DNA of 15,980 nt from an uncultured Microbacteriaceae bacterium. Its GTDB lineage: Bacteria; Actinomycetota; Actinomycetes; Actinomycetales; Microbacteriaceae. Both the position numbers and the translations under genes were made by a program. Shown here in pieces: positions 1 through 6,781 of this stretch (its first letter is position 1; every line of letters begins with the position of its first letter). The notes under the pieces were generated by a model. The model was not told the origin of the DNA, did no database searches, and worked only from the letters and a program-made list of their open reading frames with translations. The stretch is from contig CAKUJB010000030.1 in assembly GCA_934661165.1 (NCBI GenBank), positions 1 to 15,980 on the forward strand, written 5' to 3'.

Positions 1-3
1 CAT
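1..3 (-). CDS. Possible start codon of the next minus-strand gene (cut by window edge)
   Basis: On the minus strand the purine nucleoside phosphorylase gene ends in TGA at 5-3, and an ATG occupies 3-1, giving the TGATG overlap typical of translationally coupled genes. Only the start codon is inside the window, so the product cannot be read. In many actinobacteria the gene after this phosphorylase encodes a phosphomannomutase/phosphoglucomutase-like enzyme; that identity is an expectation from synteny only. Confidence 0.3.
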
Positions 4-827
4 CAGAGCCGCACCGCGATGTCGGCGAGGAGGCGGCCGATGCGCTGCTCGGCCTCCCGGCCGGCAGCGATGACCTCCTCGTGGGACAGCGGCGTCGGGG
101 AGACACCGGCCGCCGCATTCGTGATGAGGGAGAGGCCGAGGATCTCCATGCCCGCCTCGCGCGCCGCGATCGCCTCGAGCGCGGTCGACATGCCGACGAT
201 CGAACCGCCGATCGCGCCGGCCATGCGGACCTCGGCGGGCGTCTCGTAGTGCGGGCCGCGGAACTGCACGTACACGCCCTCGGCGAGGTCCGGGTCGACC
301 TCGCGCGCGATCGCGCGCAGCCGCGCCGCGTACAGGTCGGTGAGGTCGACGAATGTCGCGCCCTCGAGCGGGGACGCGGCGGTGAGGTTGATGTGGTCGG
401 TGATGAGCGCGACCGTGCCGGGGGACCAGGCGGGGTCGAGGCCGCCCGCGCCGTTCGTGAGGACCATGACGCGGGCGCCCGCGGCGGCCGCCGTGCGCAC
501 GGAGTGGACGACCCGGCGTACGCCGTGGCCCTCGTAGTAGTGCGTCCGGGCACCGATGATGAGCGCGTGCCGGCCGTCGGAGAGGCGCACGGAGCGGAGC
601 GTCCCGACGTGGCCGGGCACTGCCGATGCGCTGAATCCCGTGATCTCGGTCGCCGGCACCGTTGCGACCGTCTCGCCGAGGAGGTCGGCGGCCTTCGCCC
701 AGCCGCTACCGAGGGTCAGCGCGAGGTCGTGGCGCGCGATGCCGGTCGCCGCGGCGAGCTGGTCGGCGGCCTCGGCGGCGATCGCCCTCGGGTCGGCCTG
801 CGGGTCGTCGAGTGGGTTCTGCGGCAT
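3..827 (-). CDS. punA: Purine nucleoside phosphorylase (trimeric, PNP/MTAP family)
   Basis: A 274-residue cytoplasmic enzyme of purine salvage, splitting (deoxy)inosine and (deoxy)guanosine with phosphate into base and (deoxy)ribose-1-phosphate. Length and motifs fit the trimeric low-mass PNP class. The phosphate loop reads GSGW (40-43), followed by VPGHVG (70-75) and RTHYYEG (94-100). Base- and ribose-binding segments are TNGAGG (124-129), GPHYETPAE with Glu195, VGMSTALE with Met213/Ser214, and SLITN ending in Asn237. The ATG at 827-825 has no Shine-Dalgarno sequence, but a TAGACT box lies 7 nt upstream, so the mRNA may be leaderless. The gene is divergent from the catabolic cluster and probably not part of it. 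The stop overlaps a possible downstream ATG at the window edge. The family call is firm; exact base preference is not visible. Confidence 0.95.
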   Translation of the reverse strand: MPQNPLDDPQADPRAIAAEAADQLAAATGIARHDLALTLGSGWAKAADLLGETVATVPATEITGFSASAVPGHVGTLRSVRLSDGRHALIIGARTHYYEGHGVRRVVHSVRTAAAAGARVMVLTNGAGGLDPAWSPGTVALITDHINLTAASPLEGATFVDLTDLYAARLRAIAREVDPDLAEGVYVQFRGPHYETPAEVRMAGAIGGSIVGMSTALEAIAAREAGMEILGLSLITNAAAGVSPTPLSHEEVIAAGREAEQRIGRLLADIAVRL

Positions 828-833
828 GGCAGT

Positions 834-840
834 CAGTCTA
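834..840 (-). promoter_or_regulatory. Candidate -10 box for leaderless transcription of the phosphorylase gene
   Basis: Reading the minus strand toward the ATG at 827, a TAGACT hexamer (pattern TANNNT) is followed by seven bases and then ATG. That spacing would put the transcription start on or next to the A of the start codon. No purine-rich ribosome site separates box and ATG. The -35 region (CCGG-rich) is not recognisable. Leaderless mRNAs are common in actinobacteria; the assignment here is inference. Confidence 0.3.
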
Positions 841-904
841 GGAGCGGGCTCCCACGCCCGCCGGTGCGGTCCGATCAGTCCGAGGCCCGCCCTCCCCGCT
901 TCGT

Positions 905-964
905 TGCATATGTTTGTGCTGCGTACACATGGTCAACCATGGCGAGCGGGCGCAAACGTATGCA
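905..964. promoter_or_regulatory. 60-bp palindromic element, copy 1 (putative operator)
   Basis: The two outer arms are TGCATATGTTTGTGC (905-919) and GCGCAAACGTATGCA (950-964); 13 of 15 positions are complementary. The dyad centre at 934/935 carries a second perfect inverted repeat, CATGGT-CA-ACCATG (928-941). With the flanking T at 904 and A at 965 the arms extend to TTGCA/TGCAA. The left arm contains TGTGCTGCGTACA (915-927), a T-N11-A box of the LysR type. A second copy with the same 60-bp size and outer arms lies at 14110-14169. It sits 170 bp before the MmgE/PrpD start and 77 bp before punA. The regulator is not proven; the LysR protein at 10073-11023 is the only candidate in view. Confidence 0.7.
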
Positions 965-1034
965 ATGGGCACCGGGTGGAGCTCGCGCGACCTGGGGAAC
1001 CTCAAGAAAATTGGAGTATCAAGTCGACAACAGC

Positions 1035-1055
1035 GCCCTATACAGGGCTTTGCTT
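1035..1055 (+). promoter_or_regulatory. Small hairpin with TATACA box in the leader/promoter region of the cluster operon
   Basis: GCCCT (1035-1039) and AGGGC (1044-1048) form a perfect 5-bp stem around ATAC, followed by TTTGCTT. The same bases contain TATACA (1039-1044), a plausible -10 hexamer, but the -35 region around 1016-1021 is poor. It may be the operon promoter, or a weak attenuator-like hairpin in a leader started further upstream. Both readings are inference. Confidence 0.25.
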
Positions 1056-1101
1056 CGTTGAGAGGCTGGACGTGGGCCGGGCGAGATGCGCGCGGCCAGA
1101 A

Positions 1102-1127
1102 CCGGGCATCGAGGCCCGGGGTAGGAG
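1102..1127 (+). promoter_or_regulatory. GC hairpin next to the AGGAG ribosome site of the MmgE/PrpD gene
   Basis: CCGGGC (1102-1107) pairs perfectly with GCCCGG (1114-1119) around a 6-nt loop. The Shine-Dalgarno AGGAG follows at 1123-1127, seven bases before the GTG start at 1135. The stem ends three bases before the ribosome site, so it could modulate initiation or act as an mRNA stabiliser. Confidence 0.35.
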
Positions 1128-1134
1128 AGTTTCC

Positions 1135-2535
1135 GTGACGGATGCTGTGACGTCGACATCGACCGACTACGCGGGCGCGATCGCGAACCACCTCGTTCGC
1201 GCCGAGCTCGGGGACATCCCGGCTCGTGAGATCGAGCGGGCGAAGCTGCGACTCGTCGACAGCATCGGCAACGTCCTCGCGGGCGTCGACGCGACCGGCA
1301 ACGCCGCGGCCCGATCGGTCTTCCTCGGCTATGGCGGCAGCGCCGAGTCGACGGTCGTGGGTGCCGGGGCGAAGGTGCCTGCGCCGCACGCGGCGCTCCT
1401 CAACGCGATGTCGATGCGCTCCTACGACTTCGAGGCGGTCGGCGCCGAGGCCGCCGACTCGAGCATGGTCGCGGCCCACATCAGCGGCACGACCGTCGCG
1501 GTCGGCCTCGCCGCCGCCGAGCGCCGCGGCGCCACCGGCAAGGAGATGCTCGAGGCGATCATCCTCGGCGAGGATCTCGCCTCCCGGCTCGCCGTGGCCT
1601 CCGGCTTCAATACCGCGAGTGGCGGGGACAACACGGGCACCGTCAACGTCATGGGGGGCGCCGCGATCGTCGGAAAGCTCGAGGGATTCGACGTGCGGCA
1701 ATACCGCGATGCATTCGGTCACGCGCTCAACCAGATGGCCGGGACCGTGCAGAGCCTCTTCGACAAGGCGGACTCCTTCAAGCTCCCGCAGTCGCTCGGC
1801 GCGAGGAATGCGGTGGTCGCCGCCGACCTCGCGAAGGCCGGCTTCACCGGGCTCGACGACGCGATCGGCGCGCCGTTCGGCTTCTTCCGGCTGTTCAGCC
1901 CCGACCCACGCCCCGAGCAGCTGCTCGCCGGGATCGGCGAGCAGTACTTCTCCGACATGATCATCAAGCCGTGGTCGTCGTGCCGGGCCGCGCACCCGGC
2001 ACTCGACGCGACGCTGCGCCTGCGCGGCGAGCACGGCCTCACCGTCGCGGACGTCGAGACCGTCGAGGTGCACGTCACCCCGACGACGAAGCGCGGGTTC
2101 ACGGCGCAGCCGTTCTCCGCCTCGCCGCGCTCCGAGGTCGACGGCATGTTCAGCATCCCCTTCAACGTGGCCGTCGGCCTCATCGAGGGGACGGTGCGCC
2201 CCGAGCACCTCGGCGTCGAGTACATGACCCGTCCGGAGGTTCGCGACCTGCTCGACCGGATCGTCATCATCGACAGCCTCCCGCCGCACGAATATCAGAC
2301 AGCCGAGGTCGTCGTCGTGACGACGTCGGGCGCTCGACACCGGCAGCGAGTCGACGGCGTGCTCGGCGACATCTACCGCCGCCCGCTCGACGAGGCGGCC
2401 GTGCTCGAGAAGTTCCATCTCAATGCGGAGTTCGGCGGCCGGACCGACCGCGCGACCGCCGACCGCCTCGTCGACGTCGCGATGCGCATCGACGAGCTCG
2501 GCCGCGTCGACGAGCTGATCGAGCTCTTGCCGTGA
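1135..2535 (+). CDS. MmgE/PrpD family protein (lyase/isomerase-type, substrate unknown)
   Basis: A 466-residue cytoplasmic protein of the MmgE/PrpD superfamily, which includes 2-methylcitrate dehydratase, cis-aconitate decarboxylase and iminodisuccinate epimerase. The GTG start at 1135 has AGGAG seven bases upstream and gives the usual family length; a much longer upstream open frame has no supporting site. Visible family segments are the N-terminal helix LVDSIGNVLAG, AAHISGTTVAVGLAAAER with His115, a FKLPQSLGARNAVVAADLA helix, KPWSSCRAAHP (Lys278-Pro288, with His287) and FSIPFNVAVGL. In my mental alignment, the stretch equivalent to the usual 'HPTGT' reads DNTGT, so one of the conserved histidines appears absent. 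This argues against a classical 2-methylcitrate dehydratase; no prpB/prpC neighbours are present either. It is the first gene of the operon, with the aldehyde dehydrogenase start two bases after its stop. Confidence 0.88.
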   Translation: MTDAVTSTSTDYAGAIANHLVRAELGDIPAREIERAKLRLVDSIGNVLAGVDATGNAAARSVFLGYGGSAESTVVGAGAKVPAPHAALLNAMSMRSYDFEAVGAEAADSSMVAAHISGTTVAVGLAAAERRGATGKEMLEAIILGEDLASRLAVASGFNTASGGDNTGTVNVMGGAAIVGKLEGFDVRQYRDAFGHALNQMAGTVQSLFDKADSFKLPQSLGARNAVVAADLAKAGFTGLDDAIGAPFGFFRLFSPDPRPEQLLAGIGEQYFSDMIIKPWSSCRAAHPALDATLRLRGEHGLTVADVETVEVHVTPTTKRGFTAQPFSASPRSEVDGMFSIPFNVAVGLIEGTVRPEHLGVEYMTRPEVRDLLDRIVIIDSLPPHEYQTAEVVVVTTSGARHRQRVDGVLGDIYRRPLDEAAVLEKFHLNAEFGGRTDRATADRLVDVAMRIDELGRVDELIELLP

Positions 2536-2537
2536 GC

Positions 2538-4037
2538 ATGTCGACGACCGTCCGACCCGTGCTCGACCTCACGGCACCCCTCGCGGTGCCGCAGCTGGCC
2601 GAGGGGCTCCTCCCGCTGCTCATCGACGGTCAGTGGCGGGCGGGGCGCGCGGCGCCGCGTGAGCTCGTCGCCCCGGCCACCGGCCAGGTCTTCGCGTTCG
2701 CCTCGATGGCCTCGGCCGAGGACGTCGATCTCGCGGTCGACGCGGCGACGCGTGCCACCTCGAGCTGGCTCGCGCTCAGCCCGGCGCGCCGTGGTCGACT
2801 CATCCACCGGCTCGGTGAGCTCATCGAGGCGCATGCCGAGGAGCTCGCGCAGCTCGAGGCCGTCAACGTCGGCAAGCCCCTCGCGACGGCCCGCGCCTTC
2901 GACGTCGCCCATGCCGCCGAGGGCGCGATCGCGAACGCGGGCTGGGCGACCCGGCTGCACGGTGAGACCCGGGACATGTCCCGGCCAGGACAGTGGCAGG
3001 CGATGACGCTGCGGCAGCCGATCGGCGTCGTCGGCGCGATCGTGCCCTGGAACGCGCCGCTGCCGATGGCGGTCAACAAGGTGACGGCGGCGCTCGCCGC
3101 CGGCTGCACGGTCGTGCTCAAGCCGTCGGAGCTCACCCCGATCACCGCGCTGCGCCTCGGCGCGCTCGCACTCGAGGCCGGGATCCCCGCGGGGGTGCTC
3201 AACGTCGTCCCCGGTCTCGGCGGCGAGGCGGGCGCCGCGCTCGTCGCGCACCCCGGGGTCGCGAAGATCGCATTCACCGGCTCGACGCGTGTCGGTGCGG
3301 AGATCGCGAAGGTCTGCGCCGGCTCGATGAAGCGTTTCTCCCTCGAGCTCGGCGGCAAGTCCCCCGTCATCGTCTTCCCCGACGCGGACCTCGAGCGCGC
3401 GGTCCCGGCCGTCGCGATGGGCATCTTCGGCAACACGGGCCAGGTCTGCGCCGCCGGCTCGCGACTCTTCGTCCACGCGGCGATTCATGACGAATTCGTG
3501 GCGGGCCTTCGCGAGTTCGCTGCACGGCTGCGCGTAGGGCCGGGTGAGGACGCCGATCTCGGGCCGCTCGTCTCGGACGTGCAGAAGGAGCGCGTGCTGG
3601 GCTACATCCGCTCCGGGATCGACGACGGCGCGACGCTCGTGACGGGCGGCGACCTGCCCGGCGACGGCTTCTTCGTGCAGCCGACGATCCTCACGGACGT
3701 ACGCTCGGACATGCGGATGGTCCGGGAGGAGATCTTCGGACCCGTGCTCGCGGTGCAGCGGTTCGACGACGCGACGAGTCTCGATGAGCTGCTGCGGCGC
3801 GCCAACGACACCGAGTACGGGCTCTCGGCCTCGGTGTGGACGCGCGATATCGGTCGCGCCTTCCTGCTCGCGAAGGGGCTCGAGTCCGGCACCGTCCGGG
3901 TGAACAGCGCGGTCGGCATCGACCCCGCCATCCCTTTCGGCGGGGTGAAGTGGTCCGGCGTCGGCCGGGAGAACGGCATCGAGGGTGTCGAGCAGTTCAC
4001 GGAGCTCAAAACGGTCGTCATCGACCTCGGCGCGTAG
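2538..4037 (+). CDS. NAD(P)-dependent aldehyde dehydrogenase (ALDH superfamily)
   Basis: A 499-residue cytoplasmic enzyme oxidising an aldehyde to its carboxylic acid. All catalytic landmarks are present: VPWNAP with Asn172, VVLKPSE with Lys195, the coenzyme loop FTGSTRVG, the general base Glu270 in LELGGKSP, and nucleophile Cys304 in GQVCAAGSR. The 34-residue Glu-Cys spacing is normal. The C-terminal EIFGPV and PFGGVKWSGVGRENG motifs are also present, so the gene is intact. The ATG at 2538 lies two bases after the MmgE/PrpD stop; an in-frame GTG at 2532 overlapping that stop is a possible alternative. No clear ribosome site is seen, so translation is probably coupled. Its neighbours (two alcohol dehydrogenases and a monooxygenase) suggest it oxidises the aldehyde they release. 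Substrate unknown. Confidence 0.95.
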   Translation: MSTTVRPVLDLTAPLAVPQLAEGLLPLLIDGQWRAGRAAPRELVAPATGQVFAFASMASAEDVDLAVDAATRATSSWLALSPARRGRLIHRLGELIEAHAEELAQLEAVNVGKPLATARAFDVAHAAEGAIANAGWATRLHGETRDMSRPGQWQAMTLRQPIGVVGAIVPWNAPLPMAVNKVTAALAAGCTVVLKPSELTPITALRLGALALEAGIPAGVLNVVPGLGGEAGAALVAHPGVAKIAFTGSTRVGAEIAKVCAGSMKRFSLELGGKSPVIVFPDADLERAVPAVAMGIFGNTGQVCAAGSRLFVHAAIHDEFVAGLREFAARLRVGPGEDADLGPLVSDVQKERVLGYIRSGIDDGATLVTGGDLPGDGFFVQPTILTDVRSDMRMVREEIFGPVLAVQRFDDATSLDELLRRANDTEYGLSASVWTRDIGRAFLLAKGLESGTVRVNSAVGIDPAIPFGGVKWSGVGRENGIEGVEQFTELKTVVIDLGA

Positions 4038-4063
4038 CGCCCACCAAGCACCCGACACGGGCA

Positions 4064-4111
4064 CCGCTGAGGTCCGTCGCCGGGGGAATCACCAGACTCA
4101 GCGGATCCCCC
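4064..4111 (+). promoter_or_regulatory. Structured leader before the binding-protein gene, with two competing helices
   Basis: CCGCTGAG (4064-4071) pairs perfectly with CTCAGCGG (4097-4104). GGGGGAATC (4082-4090) can instead pair with GATCCCCC (4104-4111), apart from one bulged A. The second helix crosses the first, so they form either a pseudoknot or two mutually exclusive folds. The structure is followed by CAAAAAACC and AC-rich single strand, not a T-run, so it is not an ordinary terminator. It may stabilise a processed transporter mRNA, or be a regulatory leader. No known riboswitch class is recognisable. Confidence 0.4.
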
Positions 4112-4154
4112 AAAAAACCAACAACACCAGGACCTGCACTACAAGGAGGTAGGC

Positions 4155-5162
4155 GTGAAGAAGCGCATTTTTGGAGCCCTCGGGGCCGTGGCCATTGCGA
4201 CCCTCGCGATGTCCGGCTGCGCGAGCGACCCGCTCAGCCCGACCGAGACGACCGGCCCCGCCGAGTCGAGCGCGCCCGCGGAGCTCACCAAGATCTCCGT
4301 CGTCGTCGCCCCGATCCACTTCGAGCCCGCGTACATCGCCGACCGTGAAGGCTTCTTCGCGGAAGAGGGCCTCGAGGTCGAGATCATCCCCGGTGGCGCG
4401 CCGACGGCGAACATCGCCCGCGCCGTGAGCGGCGAGGTCGACATCACGACCGGCTCGCTCGGGACGCTCGTCACCTCGGCCGCACAGGGCGTGCCGGTCA
4501 TCGGCATCGCCGGCAACGGCTACACGAGCCCCGACAACGCGACGTCGGGCGTTCTCGCGCTCAAGTCGAGCGGCATCGAGACGCCGGGCGACCTCGCCGG
4601 CCGGACCGTCGGCATCCAGGGCCTCAACACGGGCTCGGAGATTCCGCTGTTCCTCGCGGCGGAGGCCCACGGCATCGACCCGCTCTCGATCGAGCGCGTC
4701 GAGATCGCCTCGGCCGGCATGGAGACGGCACTCGTCGAGGGCACGGTCGACGCCGTCCTCGCCTCGGCGCCGCAGTACAACCAGATCCTCGCGCGGGACG
4801 ACGTCCACCTCGTGTCGAACCCGTCGACCGAGTACATGGCCGGCACCCCAGTGACCGTCTGGGTCGTGTCGACCGACTGGCTGGCGGACAACGCCGACAC
4901 GGCCAGCGCATTCGTCCGGGCGATGGAGAAGGCCCAGGCCTTCTATGAGGACCCGGCGAACCTCGACGCGATCCTCGACATCACCGCCGAGATCTCGCAG
5001 GTCGACCGCGCAAACCTCTCGGCCAACTCGCTCATCCCGGTGTCGGTCGCGTTCGACCTCAAGCAGTCGAACGTTCAGGCCGATGGCTTCTACACCTTCG
5101 GGATCATCTCGAAGGCGGTCAACATCGACGACATCCTCTGGTCCGAGGCACCGCGTCGATGA
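4155..5162 (+). CDS. ABC transporter substrate-binding lipoprotein (SsuA/NMT1/THI5-like)
   Basis: A 335-residue lipoprotein that captures the imported substrate outside the membrane. The start is GTG at 4155 with a perfect AAGGAGG five bases upstream. The signal peptide has KKR at positions 2-4, a hydrophobic stretch 5-18 and a lipobox MSGC with Cys22, followed by an acidic/Ser/Thr linker to about residue 45. The mature domain shows the NMT1/SsuA pattern: PIHFEPAYIADREGFFAEEG, VEIIPGG, a GEVDITTGSLGTL segment and DLAGRTVGIQGLNTG at the lobe junction. This family binds alkanesulfonates, nitrate, taurine, pyrimidine precursors and other small organics, so the ligand is open. It heads a four-gene importer set after a 117-bp structured gap, and its strong ribosome site fits the high expression usual for binding proteins. 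Confidence 0.93.
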   Translation: MKKRIFGALGAVAIATLAMSGCASDPLSPTETTGPAESSAPAELTKISVVVAPIHFEPAYIADREGFFAEEGLEVEIIPGGAPTANIARAVSGEVDITTGSLGTLVTSAAQGVPVIGIAGNGYTSPDNATSGVLALKSSGIETPGDLAGRTVGIQGLNTGSEIPLFLAAEAHGIDPLSIERVEIASAGMETALVEGTVDAVLASAPQYNQILARDDVHLVSNPSTEYMAGTPVTVWVVSTDWLADNADTASAFVRAMEKAQAFYEDPANLDAILDITAEISQVDRANLSANSLIPVSVAFDLKQSNVQADGFYTFGIISKAVNIDDILWSEAPRR

Positions 5163-5186
5163 CGCAGCCCCGGACGATCCAGGTGA

Positions 5187-6011
5187 ATGCACGGCGCTGA
5201 CGTGTCGACCTTCACCATCCCGATCACCCGCCCCGGCGCGAGAGCTGGTCTCTCGCGCCGGGTGCGGCTCCTGCTCACCCGCCTCGGTGTCGTCGTCGTG
5301 CTCCTCGGCGTCTGGGAGCTCGCGTACCTCGCGCACGTGCTCCCGGAGGTCGCGCCCGATGTCGTCCAGGTCGCCGTCGCCTTCGGCGCGGTCCTCGTGT
5401 CCGGCGCGTTCTGGACCGCCCTGGGCCAGACCGTGTTCGCCGCCCTTGTCGGCTGGGCGATCGCGGCCGTCCTCGGTGTCGTCCTCGGTGTCGCCATCGG
5501 CCAGAGCGGCTTCTTCACCCGCTCGGTCGACGTCCTCGTCGAGTTCGGCCGAGCCTTCCCCATGGTCGCGCTGCTGCCCATGGTCGTCCTCGTCATCGGC
5601 GTGAACGCCCGCATGGAGATCTTCATGGTGGTCCTGTCCTGCCTGTGGCCGATCCTCATCCAGTCGATCGTCGGCAGTCGTCGTCAGGACCAGGCGGTCT
5701 CCGACACGGTCGACGTCTTCCGGATCTCGCCGCTGCGGCGTTTCCGCCGGGTCACCCTGCCCGCCGCGATGCCCATGATCTCGACGGGCCTTCGCATCGC
5801 GCTGTCGATCGGCCTGCTCGTCACGGTCGGCGTCGGCGTGCTGAGCCAGACCCCCGGGATCGGGCGGCAGATCACGCTCGCGCAGGAGGCGTCCCGATGG
5901 GATGTCGCCTTCGCGTACATCATCCTCGTCGGCCTCGTCGGCTGGGGCGTCAACTCGGGGATCGCGGTCGCCGAGCGCCGCGCCCTGCGCTGGAATCGGC
6001 AGGAGGCGTGA
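5187..6011 (+). CDS. ABC transporter permease 1 (SsuC-like)
   Basis: A 274-residue inner-membrane permease of the BPD_transp_1 type. About six hydrophobic segments are visible, near residues 27-50, 75-105, 118-138, 143-163, 200-220 and 238-260. The cytoplasmic EAA-like loop that contacts the ATPase is around FRISPLRRFRRVTLPAAMP. The start is uncertain: ATG at 5187 has AGGTGA directly against it with too little spacing, and an in-frame GTG at 5202 is an alternative. An ATG at 5159 overlaps the upstream stop (ATGA) but opens only a 13-codon frame ending at 5200. The stop overlaps the next permease start by one base (TGATG), so the two are coupled and likely form a heterodimeric channel. Confidence 0.9.
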   Translation: MHGADVSTFTIPITRPGARAGLSRRVRLLLTRLGVVVVLLGVWELAYLAHVLPEVAPDVVQVAVAFGAVLVSGAFWTALGQTVFAALVGWAIAAVLGVVLGVAIGQSGFFTRSVDVLVEFGRAFPMVALLPMVVLVIGVNARMEIFMVVLSCLWPILIQSIVGSRRQDQAVSDTVDVFRISPLRRFRRVTLPAAMPMISTGLRIALSIGLLVTVGVGVLSQTPGIGRQITLAQEASRWDVAFAYIILVGLVGWGVNSGIAVAERRALRWNRQEA

Positions 6012-6781
6012 TGCGCGCATTCCTCAAGACCGCGTTCGAGAAGTCGTGGCTCATCGTCCTGCTCGTGCTCATCTGGTGGTTCGCCTCGGCGGGGAGCACG
6101 AACGTGTTCTACCCGCCGCTGTCGCAGATCCTCGAGACGCTGTGGCGCGACCTGGCGAGCGGCCTGCTCCTCGAGTACCTCGGCTTCAGCCTCGGCAACC
6201 TCGCCGTCGGCATGTTGTTCGCCCTCGTCGTCGGGATCGGGCTCGGGCTGTTCATCGGCGAGATCACCTGGCTCCGCGAGGCGCTGTCACCGTTCATCGA
6301 CTTCGCGCGTTCGGTGCCGCAGGTCGCGATCGTGCCGCTCATCATCGGCACCTTCGGGCTCGGACCGGGACCGAAGATCTACACGATCGCGTTCGCCTGC
6401 GTCTTCCCGATCCTGCTCAACGCGATCGACGGGGTGCGCGGCATCGAGCCGACGATCCGGCGCTTTGGGAAGGTCTACCGGATCCCGCCGGTGCGGTACT
6501 TCCTGCGCGTCGTGCTGCCCGGGGCGCTGCCGCAGGTCTTCGCGGGCATCCGGGTGGCGCTGCCGATCGGCATCACCGTCATGGTCGTCAGCGAGCTGTA
6601 CGCGGCGAATCGCGGCGTCGGCTTCTACATCCTCAACTCCTCGAGCACCTTCCACCTCGCGGAGACCTGGGCCGGCGCGTTCTTCGTGGGCGTCATCGGC
6701 TATCTCATCTCGATCATCTTCAACCGCATCGAGCGCATCCCGCTGCGCTGGTACTTCGACTCTGGAGCGACGACCAAGTGA
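6011..6781 (+). CDS. ABC transporter permease 2 (SsuC-like)
   Basis: A 256-residue inner-membrane permease. The ATG at 6011 shares its A with the preceding stop and has AGGAGG at 6001-6006, four bases upstream. Hydrophobic segments include VLLVLIWWFASAG near the N-terminus, a long pair around GNLAVGMLFALVVGIGLGLF, VAIVPLIIGTFGLG, IYTIAFACVFPILLNAI, IRVALPIGITVMVV and FFVGVIGYLISIIF. The EAA-like loop is YRIPPVRYFLRVVLPGALP. It resembles permease 1 in layout but is clearly diverged, so this is not a recent duplication. The stop overlaps the ATPase GTG by four bases. Confidence 0.92.
   Translation: MRAFLKTAFEKSWLIVLLVLIWWFASAGSTNVFYPPLSQILETLWRDLASGLLLEYLGFSLGNLAVGMLFALVVGIGLGLFIGEITWLREALSPFIDFARSVPQVAIVPLIIGTFGLGPGPKIYTIAFACVFPILLNAIDGVRGIEPTIRRFGKVYRIPPVRYFLRVVLPGALPQVFAGIRVALPIGITVMVVSELYAANRGVGFYILNSSSTFHLAETWAGAFFVGVIGYLISIIFNRIERIPLRWYFDSGATTK

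Larger units (their letters stand above)
828..1134. other. Regulatory intergenic region between punA and the cluster operon
   Basis: This 307-bp gap separates two divergent genes. It holds the possible leaderless -10 box of the phosphorylase, the 60-bp palindromic element at 905-964, a small hairpin at 1035-1048 carrying TATACA, and a GC hairpin at 1102-1119 just before the ribosome site of the MmgE/PrpD gene. I see no convincing gene; the open frames crossing it are extensions or shadows of flanking genes. Confidence 0.7.

Noticed and set aside
556..1134. N-terminal extension of the MmgE/PrpD frame far upstream
   Set aside because: It would run over the phosphorylase gene and the palindrome. 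The GTG at 1135 has a ribosome site and gives the normal family length.
838..2418. A 526-codon minus-strand open frame opposite the MmgE/PrpD gene
   Set aside because: Its translation is Arg/Asp/Glu/His-rich without any family motif and mirrors the codon bias of the plus-strand gene. Long antisense frames are expected at this GC content.
4060..4112. TPP (THI-box) or guanidine riboswitch
   Set aside because: CTGAG and GGTCCG fragments recall pieces of these classes, but the rest of the conserved core is missing. The transporter context alone is not enough.
4098..6020. A 640-codon minus-strand open frame across the transporter genes
   Set aside because: Low-complexity charged translation, no motif, and fully covered by well-supported ABC transporter genes on the plus strand.
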